From NCBI RefSeq assembly GCF_003664325.1, contig NZ_RCDA01000003.1, forward strand, positions 186,001 through 250,000: a stretch of 64,000 nt of DNA, written 5' to 3'. Below, piece after piece: positions 26,534-35,838 of the stretch. The notes below the pieces were generated by a model, which saw nothing but the letters and a program-made list of their open reading frames with translations, ran no database searches and was not told where the DNA came from. Position 1 is the stretch's first letter, and the number at the start of each line of letters is the position of its first letter. Made by a program: the position numbers and the translations under genes. This stretch comes from Alkalispirillum mobile. GTDB taxonomy: Bacteria; Pseudomonadota; Gammaproteobacteria; Nitrococcales; Halorhodospiraceae.

Positions 26534-27286
26534 GTGCGCGTGCTGTCCGTGCTCAATCAGAAGGGCGGTGTGGGCAAGACCACCACCAGCTCGGCGCTGG
26601 CCCACGGGCTGGCCCTGTCCGGAAACCGGGTCCTGGCCATGGACCTGGACCCGCAGGGCCACCTGGGCGCCAGTCTGGGCGCCGACAGCGACCGCCCGGG
26701 CATGGACAGCGTGCTGCTGGAAGGGGCGAGTCCCGAGGACTTGATGCGACCCGCCCGGGAGGGGCTGCAGCTGCTCACCTCGGGTGCGCGTCTGATGCAG
26801 GTGGAGCAGCAGGGCGGTGGCGGCCCTGAGCGGGGCTGGCGGCTGAAGGCCGCCATCGACGGCATGAGCGATGTCGCCGACTGGGTGGTGATCGACTGCC
26901 CGCCCTCATCGGGTCTGTTGGTCATGAACGGCCTGCTGGCGGCCGATGACCTGCTGGTGCCGGTGAGCAGTGATTTTCTGGCGCTGCAGGGGCTGTCGAC
27001 CCTGATGCAGACCCTGCAGCGGGTGGAACAGCGCTTGGGGGCATGGAGTCGCAAGTGGCTGGTGCTCACCCGCTTCCACCCCCGGCGCCGGCTGCCCCGC
27101 GAGGTGCAGGACAAGTTGCTGGAGTACTTCCCGGACCAGCTGCTGCGTACCGCGATACGGGACAACGTGGCACTGGCCGAGGCCCCCGGTTTCGGCCAGA
27201 GCATCTTCGAATACCAACCCGACAGCAACGGTGCCGCCGATTATGCCGCGCTGGTCGAGGACTTGAAGCAGGGGAGGGTGCACTGA
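26534..27286 (+). CDS. ParA-family ATPase of the chemosensory operon
   Basis: 250-residue ParA/Soj-like ATPase with deviant Walker [13 protein letters not shown] (Lys10, Lys15), switch [13 protein letters not shown] and Walker [12 protein letters not shown]. Relatives in chemotaxis operons (ParC in Vibrio, PpfA in Rhodobacter) place receptor clusters at poles or over the nucleoid. The start is GTG at 26534. The last base of its stop codon is the first base of the soluble receptor start, which suggests that receptor is the cargo. It is only distantly similar to the ParA-like protein at 17620. Confidence 0.9.
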   Translation: MRVLSVLNQKGGVGKTTTSSALAHGLALSGNRVLAMDLDPQGHLGASLGADSDRPGMDSVLLEGASPEDLMRPAREGLQLLTSGARLMQVEQQGGGGPERGWRLKAAIDGMSDVADWVVIDCPPSSGLLVMNGLLAADDLLVPVSSDFLALQGLSTLMQTLQRVEQRLGAWSRKWLVLTRFHPRRRLPREVQDKLLEYFPDQLLRTAIRDNVALAEAPGFGQSIFEYQPDSNGAADYAALVEDLKQGRVH

Positions 27287-29184
27287 TGGCCCGCAGCAGC
27301 CGCAGCGGTTCCGGCCGCAAGAAGCTCGGCAACGATCCGTTGGCCTGGATGAAGCAGGAGGCCGCCGACGCGCAGCCCCCGCCGGAGCCAGCGGACCAAC
27401 AGGAGCCGGTGCCCCCGCCGCCATTGGCCGGGGAGGACCGGCAGCCGGAACCGTCACCGGGAACCGGACACGACGACAACGATCACGCGGAATCCGAACA
27501 GGCGCAATCAGCCGAGGAGGGCAGCCCAATGGCCACCCCGAGCAACACCCGCAAAAGCAATGACCAGGTCACCGTCAGTCGCGACGAGTGGAACACCATC
27601 TACCGTTTCAAGCTGGCCATGGACACCGCCACCACGGCGTTCATGAAGACCGGGCCGGACGGTCGCATCGAGTACCTGAACGAGCCCATGCTGGCCATGC
27701 TACAGCAGCGGGAGGCGGAGATCGCCACCGAAAATCGCGGATTCCGGGCGGATACGCTTGAGGGCGAGCCGCTGGTCGACGTGCTGCCGCAGTTCCGGGT
27801 CTATGCCCGCCAGATGGAAAGGGTGCGCGAGGATGCCCTGCAAGAGGAACTCTCCATCGGTGATGTCCACTTCCGGGTGTACGTCACCGGCGAGGACTCC
27901 GAGGAGGGTGACTTTCTGGGTAACACCCTGGAGTGGTTCGACGTCACCGATGAGCGCCGGCGTGAGGAGGCCGAACGGATCGCGCAGGCCGATCTCGATG
28001 ATGTGATCGCCAAGATCCGCGAGGGCCGGCTGGACGAGCGCATCGATACCGACGAGATGGCCGAGGGCTTCATCAAGACGCTCAGCGACGACATCAACCA
28101 GGTGATGGCCGCCGTGCAGGCACCGATGCAGGAAGTGGTGCGGCTGATGCAGGGTGTGGCCGAGGGCAACCTCGATGACAAGATGGAGGGGGAGTACAAG
28201 GGTGACTTCGGCCGGCTGCAGGATGCGGTGAACGAGTCGATCACCAACCTCCGCCGGGTGGTGGCGGAGATCCGCGAGGCCACCACCAGTGTGGGCACGG
28301 CGGCCGGTGAGATCTCCGAGGGCAACCAGGACCTCTCCCAGCGCACCGAAGAGCAGGCCAGTTCCCTGGAAGAGACCGCCTCCAGCATGGAGGAGCTGAC
28401 CAGCACGGTGAAGCAGAACGCGGATAACGCCCGCGAGTCCAACCAGCTGGCCACGGCCGCCCGGGAGCACGCCGAGAAGGGGGGAGAGCTTTCCGCCAAG
28501 GTGGTCACCGCGATGTCGGACATCAAGAGTTCGAGCCGCGAGATCGCCGACATCATCACCGTTATCGACGAGATCGCCTTCCAGACCAACCTGTTGGCGC
28601 TGAACGCGGCGGTGGAGGCGGCGCGGGCCGGCGAGCACGGTCGCGGTTTCGGCGTGGTGGCAGCGGAGGTGCGCAACCTGGCCCAGCGCAGCGCTACCTC
28701 GGCGAAGGAGATCAAGGCGCTGATCAAGGACAGCGGCGAGAAGGTCGAAGAGGGCACCCGGCTGGTGGACCAGTCCAGCGAGACGCTGGAAGAGATCGTC
28801 AAGGGCGTGAAGACGGTCACCGACAAGGTGGCGGAGATCGCGGCGGCCAGCGAGGAGCAATCCTCGGGCATTGACGAGATCAACAAGGCGGTCACGCAGC
28901 TGGACGAGGTGACACAGCAGAATGCGGCCTTGGCGGAAGAGTCCGCTGCCGCGGCGGAGTCCCTGGATTCCCAGGCCCAGAGCCTGCGTGAACTGATGGC
29001 CTTCTTCGGGGGTGAGGCCGAGGCGGCCCCTGCCGCGGCGCCCAGGCCGAGCCCGAAGCGGCCTGCGGGTACGTCCCGCCCCGGTGCCCAGGCGCGCCGT
29101 CCTGCACCCTCTTCGGCCTCGTCCCGCCGTCAGCCGGCACCGGCCGGCAACGGCGCGGATGACAGCGAGTGGGAGGAGTTTTGA
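27286..29184 (+). CDS. soluble methyl-accepting chemotaxis protein (PAS-HAMP-HAMP) with EWEEF tail
   Basis: 632-residue chemoreceptor with no transmembrane segment. Residues 1-25 are basic ([19 protein letters not shown]) and 30-80 are acidic, Pro-rich and disordered. A PAS domain (about 95-220) contains [17 protein letters not shown]; two HAMP-like helical units follow (225-320). The methylation helix carries [17 protein letters not shown] and the CheA-contact tip carries [18 protein letters not shown]. The C-terminus ends EWEEF, of the xWxxF type that tethers CheR (NWETF in E. coli Tar, GWEEF in Aer2 of P. aeruginosa). The start overlaps parA by one base; a second start at 27529 has AGGAGG upstream. 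Confidence 0.93.
   Translation: MARSSRSGSGRKKLGNDPLAWMKQEAADAQPPPEPADQQEPVPPPPLAGEDRQPEPSPGTGHDDNDHAESEQAQSAEEGSPMATPSNTRKSNDQVTVSRDEWNTIYRFKLAMDTATTAFMKTGPDGRIEYLNEPMLAMLQQREAEIATENRGFRADTLEGEPLVDVLPQFRVYARQMERVREDALQEELSIGDVHFRVYVTGEDSEEGDFLGNTLEWFDVTDERRREEAERIAQADLDDVIAKIREGRLDERIDTDEMAEGFIKTLSDDINQVMAAVQAPMQEVVRLMQGVAEGNLDDKMEGEYKGDFGRLQDAVNESITNLRRVVAEIREATTSVGTAAGEISEGNQDLSQRTEEQASSLEETASSMEELTSTVKQNADNARESNQLATAAREHAEKGGELSAKVVTAMSDIKSSSREIADIITVIDEIAFQTNLLALNAAVEAARAGEHGRGFGVVAAEVRNLAQRSATSAKEIKALIKDSGEKVEEGTRLVDQSSETLEEIVKGVKTVTDKVAEIAAASEEQSSGIDEINKAVTQLDEVTQQNAALAEESAAAAESLDSQAQSLRELMAFFGGEAEAAPAAAPRPSPKRPAGTSRPGAQARRPAPSSASSRRQPAPAGNGADDSEWEEF
27515..27531 (+). promoter_or_regulatory. 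possible internal ribosome site and start within the soluble receptor gene
   Basis: A perfect AGGAGG (27515-27520) lies eight bases before an in-frame ATG (27529-27531, Met82). The annotated upstream start at 27286 has AGGGGAGGGTG about seven bases before it, so both are credible. Starting at Met82 would yield a receptor lacking the basic and Pro-rich N-terminal segment but keeping PAS, HAMP and signalling domains. Confidence 0.5.
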
Positions 29185-29243
29185 TGGCGTTCGCACGCGC
29201 CGGCAGGCGCCCGGGTCCTGCTCACCGGGCCCGGGGGTGAGGG

Positions 29244-30068
29244 GTGGCTGAACGGGAGCGGGAATTCCGCTTCACCCCCGAGGACTTCGAGTGGGTGCGG
29301 ACGCAGGTCGGTCGCGAGACCGGCATCGAGCTGGGCGAGAACAAGATGGACATGGTCTATTCTCGCCTGGCCCGACGTCTGCGCGCCCTCGGGCTGCCCG
29401 ATTTCGCCAGCTACCGGGCGAAGCTGCTGAACGGCGGCGGCGAGGAGATGGGCCACTTCGTCAACGCCCTGACCACCAACCTCACCGCCTTCTTTCGCGA
29501 GTCGCACCACTTCGATCACCTGGCCGGGGTGCTCAAGGCGCATCCGGGCGGACCCATCCGGATCTGGTCTGCCGGCTGTTCCACCGGCGAGGAGGCCTAC
29601 TCCATCGCCATGACCGCCCGCGAGGCCCTGGGCGAGCGGGCCGCGGCCGACCGGGTGCACATTGAGGCCACCGACCTGGACAGCAACGTGGTGGCCCACG
29701 GTGCAGCCGGCATCTATGAACAGCGGCGGGTGGCGGGCCTGTCCCGGGCGCAACTCAAACAGCACTTTCTGAAAGGCCGGGGACGGATGGCCGGCAAGGT
29801 CCGGGTGCGGCCGGAGGTCCAGCGGCTGGTCAGCTTCAGCCAGCTCAATTTGCTGCACGACTGGCCCTTCGACGAACCGTTCGACGTGGTGTTCTGCCGG
29901 AACGTGATCATCTACTTCAGCAAGGCCACGCAGCGGACCCTGTTCGAACGCCTGGTGGCCGCCGTGCAGCCCAGGGCCTGGTTGTACATCGGCCACTCCG
30001 AGACCCTTTGGAAAGTCTCCGACCGGTTCGAGAACCACGGCCGCACCATCTACCGGCTGGAGGGTTGA
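29244..30068 (+). CDS. cheR: chemotaxis protein methyltransferase CheR
   Basis: 274-residue CheR that methylates receptor glutamates using SAM. The N-terminal helical domain includes GIELGENKMDMVYSRLARRL; the catalytic domain has IRIWSAGCSTGEEAYSIAM, ATDLDSNVV and FDVVFCRNVIIYF. The beta-subdomain that binds receptor pentapeptides is present around 165-215. GTG 29244 follows GGTGAGGG. It is 59 nt from the receptor gene whose product ends in a matching CheR-binding motif. Confidence 0.95.
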   Translation: MAEREREFRFTPEDFEWVRTQVGRETGIELGENKMDMVYSRLARRLRALGLPDFASYRAKLLNGGGEEMGHFVNALTTNLTAFFRESHHFDHLAGVLKAHPGGPIRIWSAGCSTGEEAYSIAMTAREALGERAAADRVHIEATDLDSNVVAHGAAGIYEQRRVAGLSRAQLKQHFLKGRGRMAGKVRVRPEVQRLVSFSQLNLLHDWPFDEPFDVVFCRNVIIYFSKATQRTLFERLVAAVQPRAWLYIGHSETLWKVSDRFENHGRTIYRLEG

Positions 30069-30072
30069 GGCG

Positions 30073-30714
30073 ATGAGCAGCGCGGTAAAGCCGGCAGCGC
30101 CCCGGGAGGCCCTCCCCGGCTTCGACCACGTGAACCGCTACTGGGATCCGGTGCACGGCATATACGCGGCCAAGATCCTGCCGGGAGAGTTTTACGTCAC
30201 CCGAGGCCATGAGATGGTGGTCACCACGCTCGGCTCCTGTGTGGCGGCCTGCGTGCGCGACCGGCACCTGGGCGTGGGCGGCATGAACCACTTCATGCTG
30301 CCCGTGCGCGGCGGTAATCCGGACCACTGGGAGCAGGATCCGCTGAGCCTGGCCACGCGCTACGGCAACCACGCCATGGAGCAGCTGATCAACACCATTC
30401 TGGGGCTGGGCGGGCGCCGCAGCCGACTGGAGGTGAAGCTGTTCGGCGGCGGTCGGGTGCTGGCCGGGGTCACCGACGTGGGGCAGCGCAACATCGAGTT
30501 CGCGCTTGACTACGTGATCACCGAGGGGCTGCAACTGGCCGCGCGCGATCTCGGGGGTGAATATCCGCGAAAGGTGCAGTATTTTCCGGAGTCCGGCCGG
30601 GCCCGGGCCAAGAAGCTGTACCGGACCCGCAACGACACGGTGGTGCAGCGCGAGGTGCACTACCTGGAGGAGATCGACCAGTCGCCAGTCAGCGGTGAGG
30701 TCGACCTCTTTTGA
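30073..30714 (+). CDS. cheD: chemoreceptor glutamine deamidase CheD
   Basis: 213-residue CheD, which deamidates receptor glutamines. The catalytic Cys is in [14 protein letters not shown], the His in GGMNHFMLP, and the later [16 protein letters not shown] strand is typical. The C-terminus ends SGEVDLF, closely resembling the end of the second receptor-like protein (EGDVELF). Lies 4 nt after cheR and runs 20 nt into the cheB leader. Confidence 0.95.
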   Translation: MSSAVKPAAPREALPGFDHVNRYWDPVHGIYAAKILPGEFYVTRGHEMVVTTLGSCVAACVRDRHLGVGGMNHFMLPVRGGNPDHWEQDPLSLATRYGNHAMEQLINTILGLGGRRSRLEVKLFGGGRVLAGVTDVGQRNIEFALDYVITEGLQLAARDLGGEYPRKVQYFPESGRARAKKLYRTRNDTVVQREVHYLEEIDQSPVSGEVDLF

Positions 30715-30737
30715 GTTCTGATGACCCTGGAGAGCGC

Positions 30738-31799
30738 ATGATACGCGTACTGGTGGTGGACGATTCGGCGCTGATCAGGCGACTGCTCACCGAGATGCTG
30801 GAGAGCCAGCCGGACATCGAGGTGGTCGGCGCCGCCCGGGACCCCTACGACGCCCGCGAGCAGATCAAGGCGCTGGACCCGGACGTGCTCACCCTGGACG
30901 TGGAGATGCCGCGCATGGACGGCATCACCTTCCTGCGCAATCTCATGCGCCTGCGCCCCATGCCGGTGGTGATGGTGTCCTCCCTGACCGAGTCGGGGGG
31001 CGATATTACCCTGGACGCCCTGGCCCTGGGGGCGGTGGATTTCGTCACCAAGCCCGATGCGGACGTGGCGCACTCGCTGGCCGAGTACACCGACGAGATT
31101 GCCGACAAGGTGCGGGCCGCCAGCCGGGCCCGGGTGCAGAAGCTGACCGACCAGCCGCGCCGCCCGGGGCGGCAACTGGCCAGCGCCCGCAGCGGCGGGT
31201 TCCGTACCACGGACCGGCTGATTGCCATCGGCGCATCCACCGGCGGCACCGAGGCCATCCGCGATGTGCTGGAGCAGATGCCCCCCGACTGCCCCGGCAT
31301 CGTCATCGCCCAGCATATCCCCGGCGGGTTCAGCGCCGCCTTCGCCCGGCGGATGGACGAGAACACCGCGTTGACCGTGTTCGAGGCGCGGGACGGGCAG
31401 CGTATCCTGCCCGGGCACGCCTACATCGCCCCCGGCGGCTACCACCTGAAGGTGGAGCGCGACGGGGCCCGCTACATCTGTCGCCTGTCCAGTGGCGCCC
31501 TGGTCAACCGCCATCGCCCGTCGGTGGACGTGCTGTTCCGGAGCGTGGCGGAGCAGGCCGGCAAGAGCACCGCCGCTGCCCTGCTCACCGGCATGGGCAA
31601 GGATGGGGCCGAGGGGCTGCTGGCCCTGCGGGAGGCCGGCGCCTGGACGGTGGCGCAGGATGAGGACAGCAGCGTGGTCTGGGGCATGCCCGGAGAGGCG
31701 GCGCGCATCGGCGCGGCCTGCGATGTGCTGCCGCTGGACCGGATCGCCGAGCGGCTGCTCACGGCTGCGCGGGGCAAGACCAGGGAGGAAAGCGCATGA
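30738..31799 (+). CDS. cheB: chemotaxis methylesterase CheB
   Basis: 353-residue CheB: receiver with DDS near the N-terminus and phospho-acceptor Asp54 in [12 protein letters not shown], then a methylesterase domain with Ser in [11 protein letters not shown], His in [14 protein letters not shown] and Asp in [11 protein letters not shown]. It removes receptor methyl groups when phosphorylated by CheA. ATG 30738 follows GGAGAGC; a TTG at 30711 inside cheD is less likely. The following receptor gene overlaps by 4 nt. Confidence 0.95.
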   Translation: MIRVLVVDDSALIRRLLTEMLESQPDIEVVGAARDPYDAREQIKALDPDVLTLDVEMPRMDGITFLRNLMRLRPMPVVMVSSLTESGGDITLDALALGAVDFVTKPDADVAHSLAEYTDEIADKVRAASRARVQKLTDQPRRPGRQLASARSGGFRTTDRLIAIGASTGGTEAIRDVLEQMPPDCPGIVIAQHIPGGFSAAFARRMDENTALTVFEARDGQRILPGHAYIAPGGYHLKVERDGARYICRLSSGALVNRHRPSVDVLFRSVAEQAGKSTAAALLTGMGKDGAEGLLALREAGAWTVAQDEDSSVVWGMPGEAARIGAACDVLPLDRIAERLLTAARGKTREESA

Positions 31800-33028
31800 C
31801 TGACGCAAAAGCAGGTTCGGACACCGCACGGCCGGGGACCGGCGGCGGGCTGTGGCGCTACGGTGTGCCGGGAGTGGTGACGGCGGCCGCCGCCGGCGGG
31901 GCGTTCGTCTGGCCGGTGGCGGCCGTTCCGGCAGTGCTGGTCACCGCGGTGGCGTGGCTCCTCGGTGCCCGGCTGGCCGACGGCGGACAGGCGGAGGCCG
32001 AGGGCGAGTCGCTGGAGAAGCTGGAGCAAGAGCTGCGCGGTCTGCTGCACGATATCGATGACAGCCTGCAGGCGGAGTTCCGCACCGTGCTCGATGACCT
32101 GGGTCAGATCCGCGGTCTGGTCTCCGATGCCGTCGGCCAGCTCAACGACAGCTTCCACGGGATGCAGGCCGGTACGCGCGAGCAGGAAGAACTGGCCAAC
32201 AACGTCATCACCCAGACCGGGGGTGACAGTAACCTGGATCAGTTCGGTATCCGGAGTTTCGTGCAGGAGACCGAGGGCACCCTCAACAACTACGTGGATC
32301 TGGTGGTCTCCATGAGCCGCAACAGCGTGGAGACCGTCCACGCCATGGACGATATCGCCACGCAGATGGACGGTATCAGCCAGTTGCTGGTCAACATGAA
32401 GGGCATTGCCGAGCAGACCGACCTGTTGGCGTTGAATGCCAGCATCGAGGCGGCCCGCGCCGGTGATTCCGGGCGTGGCTTCTCCGTGGTTGCGGAGGAG
32501 GTCCGGAATCTCTCTGTTCAGGCCGGGGAATTTAATGAGAAGATCGGCGGCGAAGTGGGGCGGGTGCGGACCAGCGTCGACAAGGCCCGCAAGGCGGTCG
32601 GTGACATGGCCTCACAGGATTTGAACGAGACCCTGCAGGCCAAGGATCACATCACCGACATGATGACCCGGCTCCGTGAGTTGGACGACGAGGTCGAGCA
32701 GGCCGCGGGGCGGATACAGCAGGTGGCGGAGTCCATCGATGGCCACGTCGGCGCCGCGGTGCGCTCGTTGCAGTTCGAGGATATCGTTACCCAGTTGGTG
32801 GACAGCTCGCGCAGCGGCGTGGAGGGGCTGGACCGCTACCTCAGCGGCCTGGGTCATGTGCTCAGTGAGACCGCCGACCAGGCGGAGCATGGTGCGGACT
32901 ACGTGGCGCGTCTGGCCGAGGCCCGGCGCCGTCTGGCGGAGCAGCGGGATGCCCGGGAAAGCCGCCGTGCCGAGGCGCGCCACGTGGCGCAGCGCAACAT
33001 GGACGAGGGGGACGTGGAGCTTTTCTGA
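31796..33028 (+). CDS. receptor-like membrane protein with CheZ-type D-x-x-x-Q motif
   Basis: 410-residue protein with two adjacent hydrophobic segments (about 20-40 and 41-60) and then only coiled coil. The receptor signature [19 protein letters not shown] (206-223) and [15 protein letters not shown] show a chemoreceptor hairpin tip. It lacks a ligand domain, HAMP and the usual Glu-rich methylation helix. After the hairpin, residues 326-333 read QFEDIVTQ, matching the F-x-D-x-x-x-Q arrangement of the CheZ active site (Asp143/Gln147 in E. coli). It ends EGDVELF, like CheD. No cheZ, cheC or cheX is in the operon. Membership of the receptor superfamily is sure; phosphatase function is inference. 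Confidence 0.85.
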   Translation: MTDAKAGSDTARPGTGGGLWRYGVPGVVTAAAAGGAFVWPVAAVPAVLVTAVAWLLGARLADGGQAEAEGESLEKLEQELRGLLHDIDDSLQAEFRTVLDDLGQIRGLVSDAVGQLNDSFHGMQAGTREQEELANNVITQTGGDSNLDQFGIRSFVQETEGTLNNYVDLVVSMSRNSVETVHAMDDIATQMDGISQLLVNMKGIAEQTDLLALNASIEAARAGDSGRGFSVVAEEVRNLSVQAGEFNEKIGGEVGRVRTSVDKARKAVGDMASQDLNETLQAKDHITDMMTRLRELDDEVEQAAGRIQQVAESIDGHVGAAVRSLQFEDIVTQLVDSSRSGVEGLDRYLSGLGHVLSETADQAEHGADYVARLAEARRRLAEQRDARESRRAEARHVAQRNMDEGDVELF

Positions 33029-33078
33029 GTACACGGCCTAGCGAGTTTTATCGCCCTTTAAGAAACCGGGGAGAGCCC

Positions 33079-33411
33079 ATGTCAGTCAAAGATTACACCG
33101 CCCGCAACGGCAAGGAACTGGTGCTGGAGATCAAGGGCCAGTTCGACTTTGCGCTCCACAAGCCCTTTCGCCAGGCCTACCGTGGCCACAACGGGGTGGA
33201 GGTGTACCGGGTGGATCTTGCCCAGGCGGAGTACATGGACAGCTCGGCGCTGGGCATGCTGCTGCTGCTGCGCGAGCACGCTTCCGGCCAGGGAGCCAAA
33301 GTGGTGCTGTGCAACTGCCAGGAAGAGGTGGAGAAGATCCTGCGCATCGCCAACTTCCAGAAGCTCTTTCAGATTGAGCGCAACGGGGTTGAGGCCCGCG
33401 GGGATTCCTAA
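33079..33411 (+). CDS. STAS-domain anti-sigma-factor antagonist, HsbA-like
   Basis: 110-residue STAS protein with the canonical phospho-site YMDSSALGMLLLLREHA (Ser56 at the expected position), LEIKGQFDF near the N-terminus and EEVEKILRIANFQKLF at the end. Pseudomonas HsbA, a comparable antagonist, links FlgM and a diguanylate cyclase to a PP2C regulator. Its stop abuts the start of a REC-PP2C-HATPase gene, its probable phosphatase/kinase partner. Unlike the first STAS protein of this operon, it can be phosphorylated. Confidence 0.9.
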   Translation: MSVKDYTARNGKELVLEIKGQFDFALHKPFRQAYRGHNGVEVYRVDLAQAEYMDSSALGMLLLLREHASGQGAKVVLCNCQEEVEKILRIANFQKLFQIERNGVEARGDS

Positions 33412-35223
33412 ATGAGTGCCGCGGACTCGCCAGGGCTGACCGATACCGACCCGACGGACAGGGAGCGGGTGCCGGAGCCGGACGAGCTGACCGTGCTGGT
33501 GGTGGACGACGAGCCGGTCAACGTACTGCTGTTGGAGATGATCCTGAAGGCCCGCGGCTTCAATGTGGCCACGGCCGAGGACGGCGCCAAAGCGGTGGAC
33601 CGGGTGCGTGACGGGCACTGCGACCTGGTCCTGATGGACGTGATGATGCCGGGCATGGACGGCTACGATGCCACCCGGCATATCAAGCGCATCGAGGCCG
33701 AGACCGGGCGGTTCATCCCGGTATTGTTCGTTACCGCCCTCACCGACGAGAAGCGGCTGGCCGAGTGCGTGGCCTGTGGCGGGGATGACTTCCTCACCAA
33801 GCCGATCAGCCGGGTCCAGCTCAACGCCAAGATCGACTCCTGGCTGCGCACCCAGGCCATGCACCGGACGTTGCAGGGCCAGCACGATGAGCTGGAGCGC
33901 CATCAGCAGCGCCTGGACATGGAGCAGCAACTGGCGCGCCGTATCGTGGGCAAGGCCGTGGCGTCGCCGGTGCTGGAAACCCCGGGGCTGCGCTACCGCT
34001 ACCATCCGGCCGAGATCCTCAGCGGTGACATCCTGCTGGCCGGTTGCACCCCGGGTGGGCGGTTGATGCTCATGCTGGGCGATTTCACCGGGCACGGCAT
34101 TGCGGCGGCCATCGGTGTCATTCCCCTGTCGAACATCTTCCGCAGCATGACCCGTAAAGGCTTCTCCCCGGCGGAAGTGCTGCGCGAGGCCGATGCCCGC
34201 ATGTGCGAGGCCCTGCCGGCGGAGATGTTCCTGGCGGCGATCACCCTGGAGCTGGATCCGGTGAGTCGTACCCTCACCGTGTGGAACAGCGCCATGCCGC
34301 CCCTGCTGGTCATTGGCCGGGATGGCACGGTCCGCCACCGCATCGGCTCCAGCCAGCTGCCCCTGGGCGTGGACGGCGCCCACTCACCGGGCCGGGAGCT
34401 GCCCACTATGCTGGAGTTGCAGGCCGGCGACCGGCTGTTCCTGTGCAGCGACGGCGTGGTGGAGGCCGGGGGCCGGCAACCATTTGGCCAGCAGCAGGTG
34501 GAGCAGGTGCTGACGGAATCGGCACCGGACCAAGGGGTGGAGCGGCTCGAGCAGGCGCTGGTCGCGCACCTGGGGCACGACCTGCCCGGCGCGGATGACA
34601 TCACCTTTGTCGAGTTAGACTGCGGTCGCTTGTTGAGTGAGCTGGCCGGCTGCCGCGAGGCCGATGGCCTGGCGGCAGAGACAGGCCCTGACGTACGCCA
34701 GGGCGAATGGGGCTGTGAGATCCGGCTGGGCGCGGCACTGTTGCGCCGGATGAACCCGCTGCCCCTGTTGCTCGGTGCGGTGGAGCGATTGCACGGTCCG
34801 GTGCAGCAACGGCAGAGCGTCTACATGGTGCTGGCCGAACTCTATGCCAACGCCCTGGAACACGGGCTGTTGGGGCTGGACTCCGGCATCAAGAAGACCG
34901 AAGACGGCTTTGTCGCGTACTACGAGATGCGCGAGAGCCGTCTCGCGGACCTGGCCGAGGGCGAGATCACCTTCCGGTTGCGTAACGAGGGCGAGCGCCT
35001 GGTGATCCGCGTCGAGGATGACGGCCCGGGGTTTGATTATCAGGGCCTGCAGGCGTGGTTGGCGGAAAACCAAATGCAGGCGGACGCATCGGATGGCGAT
35101 GACCCAGAGGCGGAGGCGTTGGTGACGCCGGCCGGGAGAGGCCTGATGCTGGTCAGTGCCCTGTGTGAGCGCCTGGAGTGGCAGGGGCGGGGGAACTGCG
35201 TGGAGGCGGTGTTCCGCTGGTGA
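33412..35223 (+). CDS. receiver-PP2C phosphatase-HATPase kinase regulator, HsbR-like
   Basis: 603-residue cytoplasmic switch protein. The receiver (25-145) has phospho-acceptor Asp76 in LVLMDVMMPGMDG. A coiled coil precedes a SpoIIE-type PP2C domain (about 190-400) with SGDILLAG, GDFTGHGIAA and LPGADDITFVEL metal-binding segments. The C-terminal part (430-600) is a HATPase_c of RsbW type (ELYANALEHGLL, VEDDGPGFDY). It could both dephosphorylate and phosphorylate the adjacent STAS antagonist depending on receiver phosphorylation, perhaps by CheA. It closes the operon; an inverted repeat follows. Confidence 0.9.
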   Translation: MSAADSPGLTDTDPTDRERVPEPDELTVLVVDDEPVNVLLLEMILKARGFNVATAEDGAKAVDRVRDGHCDLVLMDVMMPGMDGYDATRHIKRIEAETGRFIPVLFVTALTDEKRLAECVACGGDDFLTKPISRVQLNAKIDSWLRTQAMHRTLQGQHDELERHQQRLDMEQQLARRIVGKAVASPVLETPGLRYRYHPAEILSGDILLAGCTPGGRLMLMLGDFTGHGIAAAIGVIPLSNIFRSMTRKGFSPAEVLREADARMCEALPAEMFLAAITLELDPVSRTLTVWNSAMPPLLVIGRDGTVRHRIGSSQLPLGVDGAHSPGRELPTMLELQAGDRLFLCSDGVVEAGGRQPFGQQQVEQVLTESAPDQGVERLEQALVAHLGHDLPGADDITFVELDCGRLLSELAGCREADGLAAETGPDVRQGEWGCEIRLGAALLRRMNPLPLLLGAVERLHGPVQQRQSVYMVLAELYANALEHGLLGLDSGIKKTEDGFVAYYEMRESRLADLAEGEITFRLRNEGERLVIRVEDDGPGFDYQGLQAWLAENQMQADASDGDDPEAEALVTPAGRGLMLVSALCERLEWQGRGNCVEAVFRW

Positions 35224-35258
35224 GCGGGGCGCTTTCCCGAGTCTTCCGGTAGGCGAAC

Positions 35259-35294
35259 CGCCCCCGGCCCGCGCAGAGCGGCCTGCCGGGGGCG
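35259..35294. terminator. hairpin between the chemosensory operon and the FKBP gene
   Basis: CGCCCCCGGC (35259-35268) pairs perfectly with GCCGGGGGCG (35285-35294) around a 16-nt loop, in the 108-nt gap between two convergent genes. Only a short T-run follows on the plus strand (CGTTTA), so termination efficiency is uncertain; the stem is very stable and could serve both directions. Confidence 0.6.
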
Positions 35295-35331
35295 CGTTTA
35301 CCCGATGGGGCGGCGGGGCCGCCCGGGCAGC

Positions 35332-35802
35332 TTACTGCTGCTGTTCGGGCTGGCCGTTCTCGACCTCTTCGCTGGTGGCGTCGCGGATGTCCACCACCTT
35401 CACATCGAAGTTCAGGGTGACGCCGGCCAGCGGATGGTTGGCATCCACTTTCACGGTCTCGTCGCCCACTTCGCGCACGGTGATCAGCTGCGCGCCGTTG
35501 GGGGTCTGGGCCTGGAACTGCATGCCGGGCTCGACCTTGTCCACCGAATCGAACATCTGCTTGGGGACATCCTGAATCAGGTTGTCGTCGCGCTCGCCGT
35601 AGGCATTGGAGGGCTCGATGGTTACTTCCACCGATGCGCCGTTGTCCTGGCCTTCCAGCGCCTGTTCCAGGCCCGGGATGATGTTGCCCGCGCCGTGGAG
35701 GTAAGCCAGCGGCCCGCGACCCTCGGAGGAGTCCAGCAACGTGCCTTCGGTGTCTTTCAGGGTGTAGTCGATGGACACGACCCGGTCTTTGGCAACCTGC
35801 AT
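35332..35802 (-). CDS. FKBP-type peptidyl-prolyl isomerase, SlyD-like
   Basis: 156-residue SlyD/FkpB-type isomerase: VVSIDYTLKDTEGTLLDSS, GPLAYLHGAGNIIPGLEQALEG and an inserted chaperone flap (about 70-120, PSNAYGERDDN). It is cytoplasmic, without signal peptide. The metal-binding His/Cys-rich C-terminal tail of E. coli SlyD is absent; the tail is short and Gln/Glu-rich. It would assist proline isomerisation and folding. Divergent from the HDOD gene. Confidence 0.92.
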   Translation of the reverse strand: MQVAKDRVVSIDYTLKDTEGTLLDSSEGRGPLAYLHGAGNIIPGLEQALEGQDNGASVEVTIEPSNAYGERDDNLIQDVPKQMFDSVDKVEPGMQFQAQTPNGAQLITVREVGDETVKVDANHPLAGVTLNFDVKVVDIRDATSEEVENGQPEQQQ

Positions 35803-35838
35803 GGTGTTACACCTGATTTTTCGAGAATGAACCTTTCA

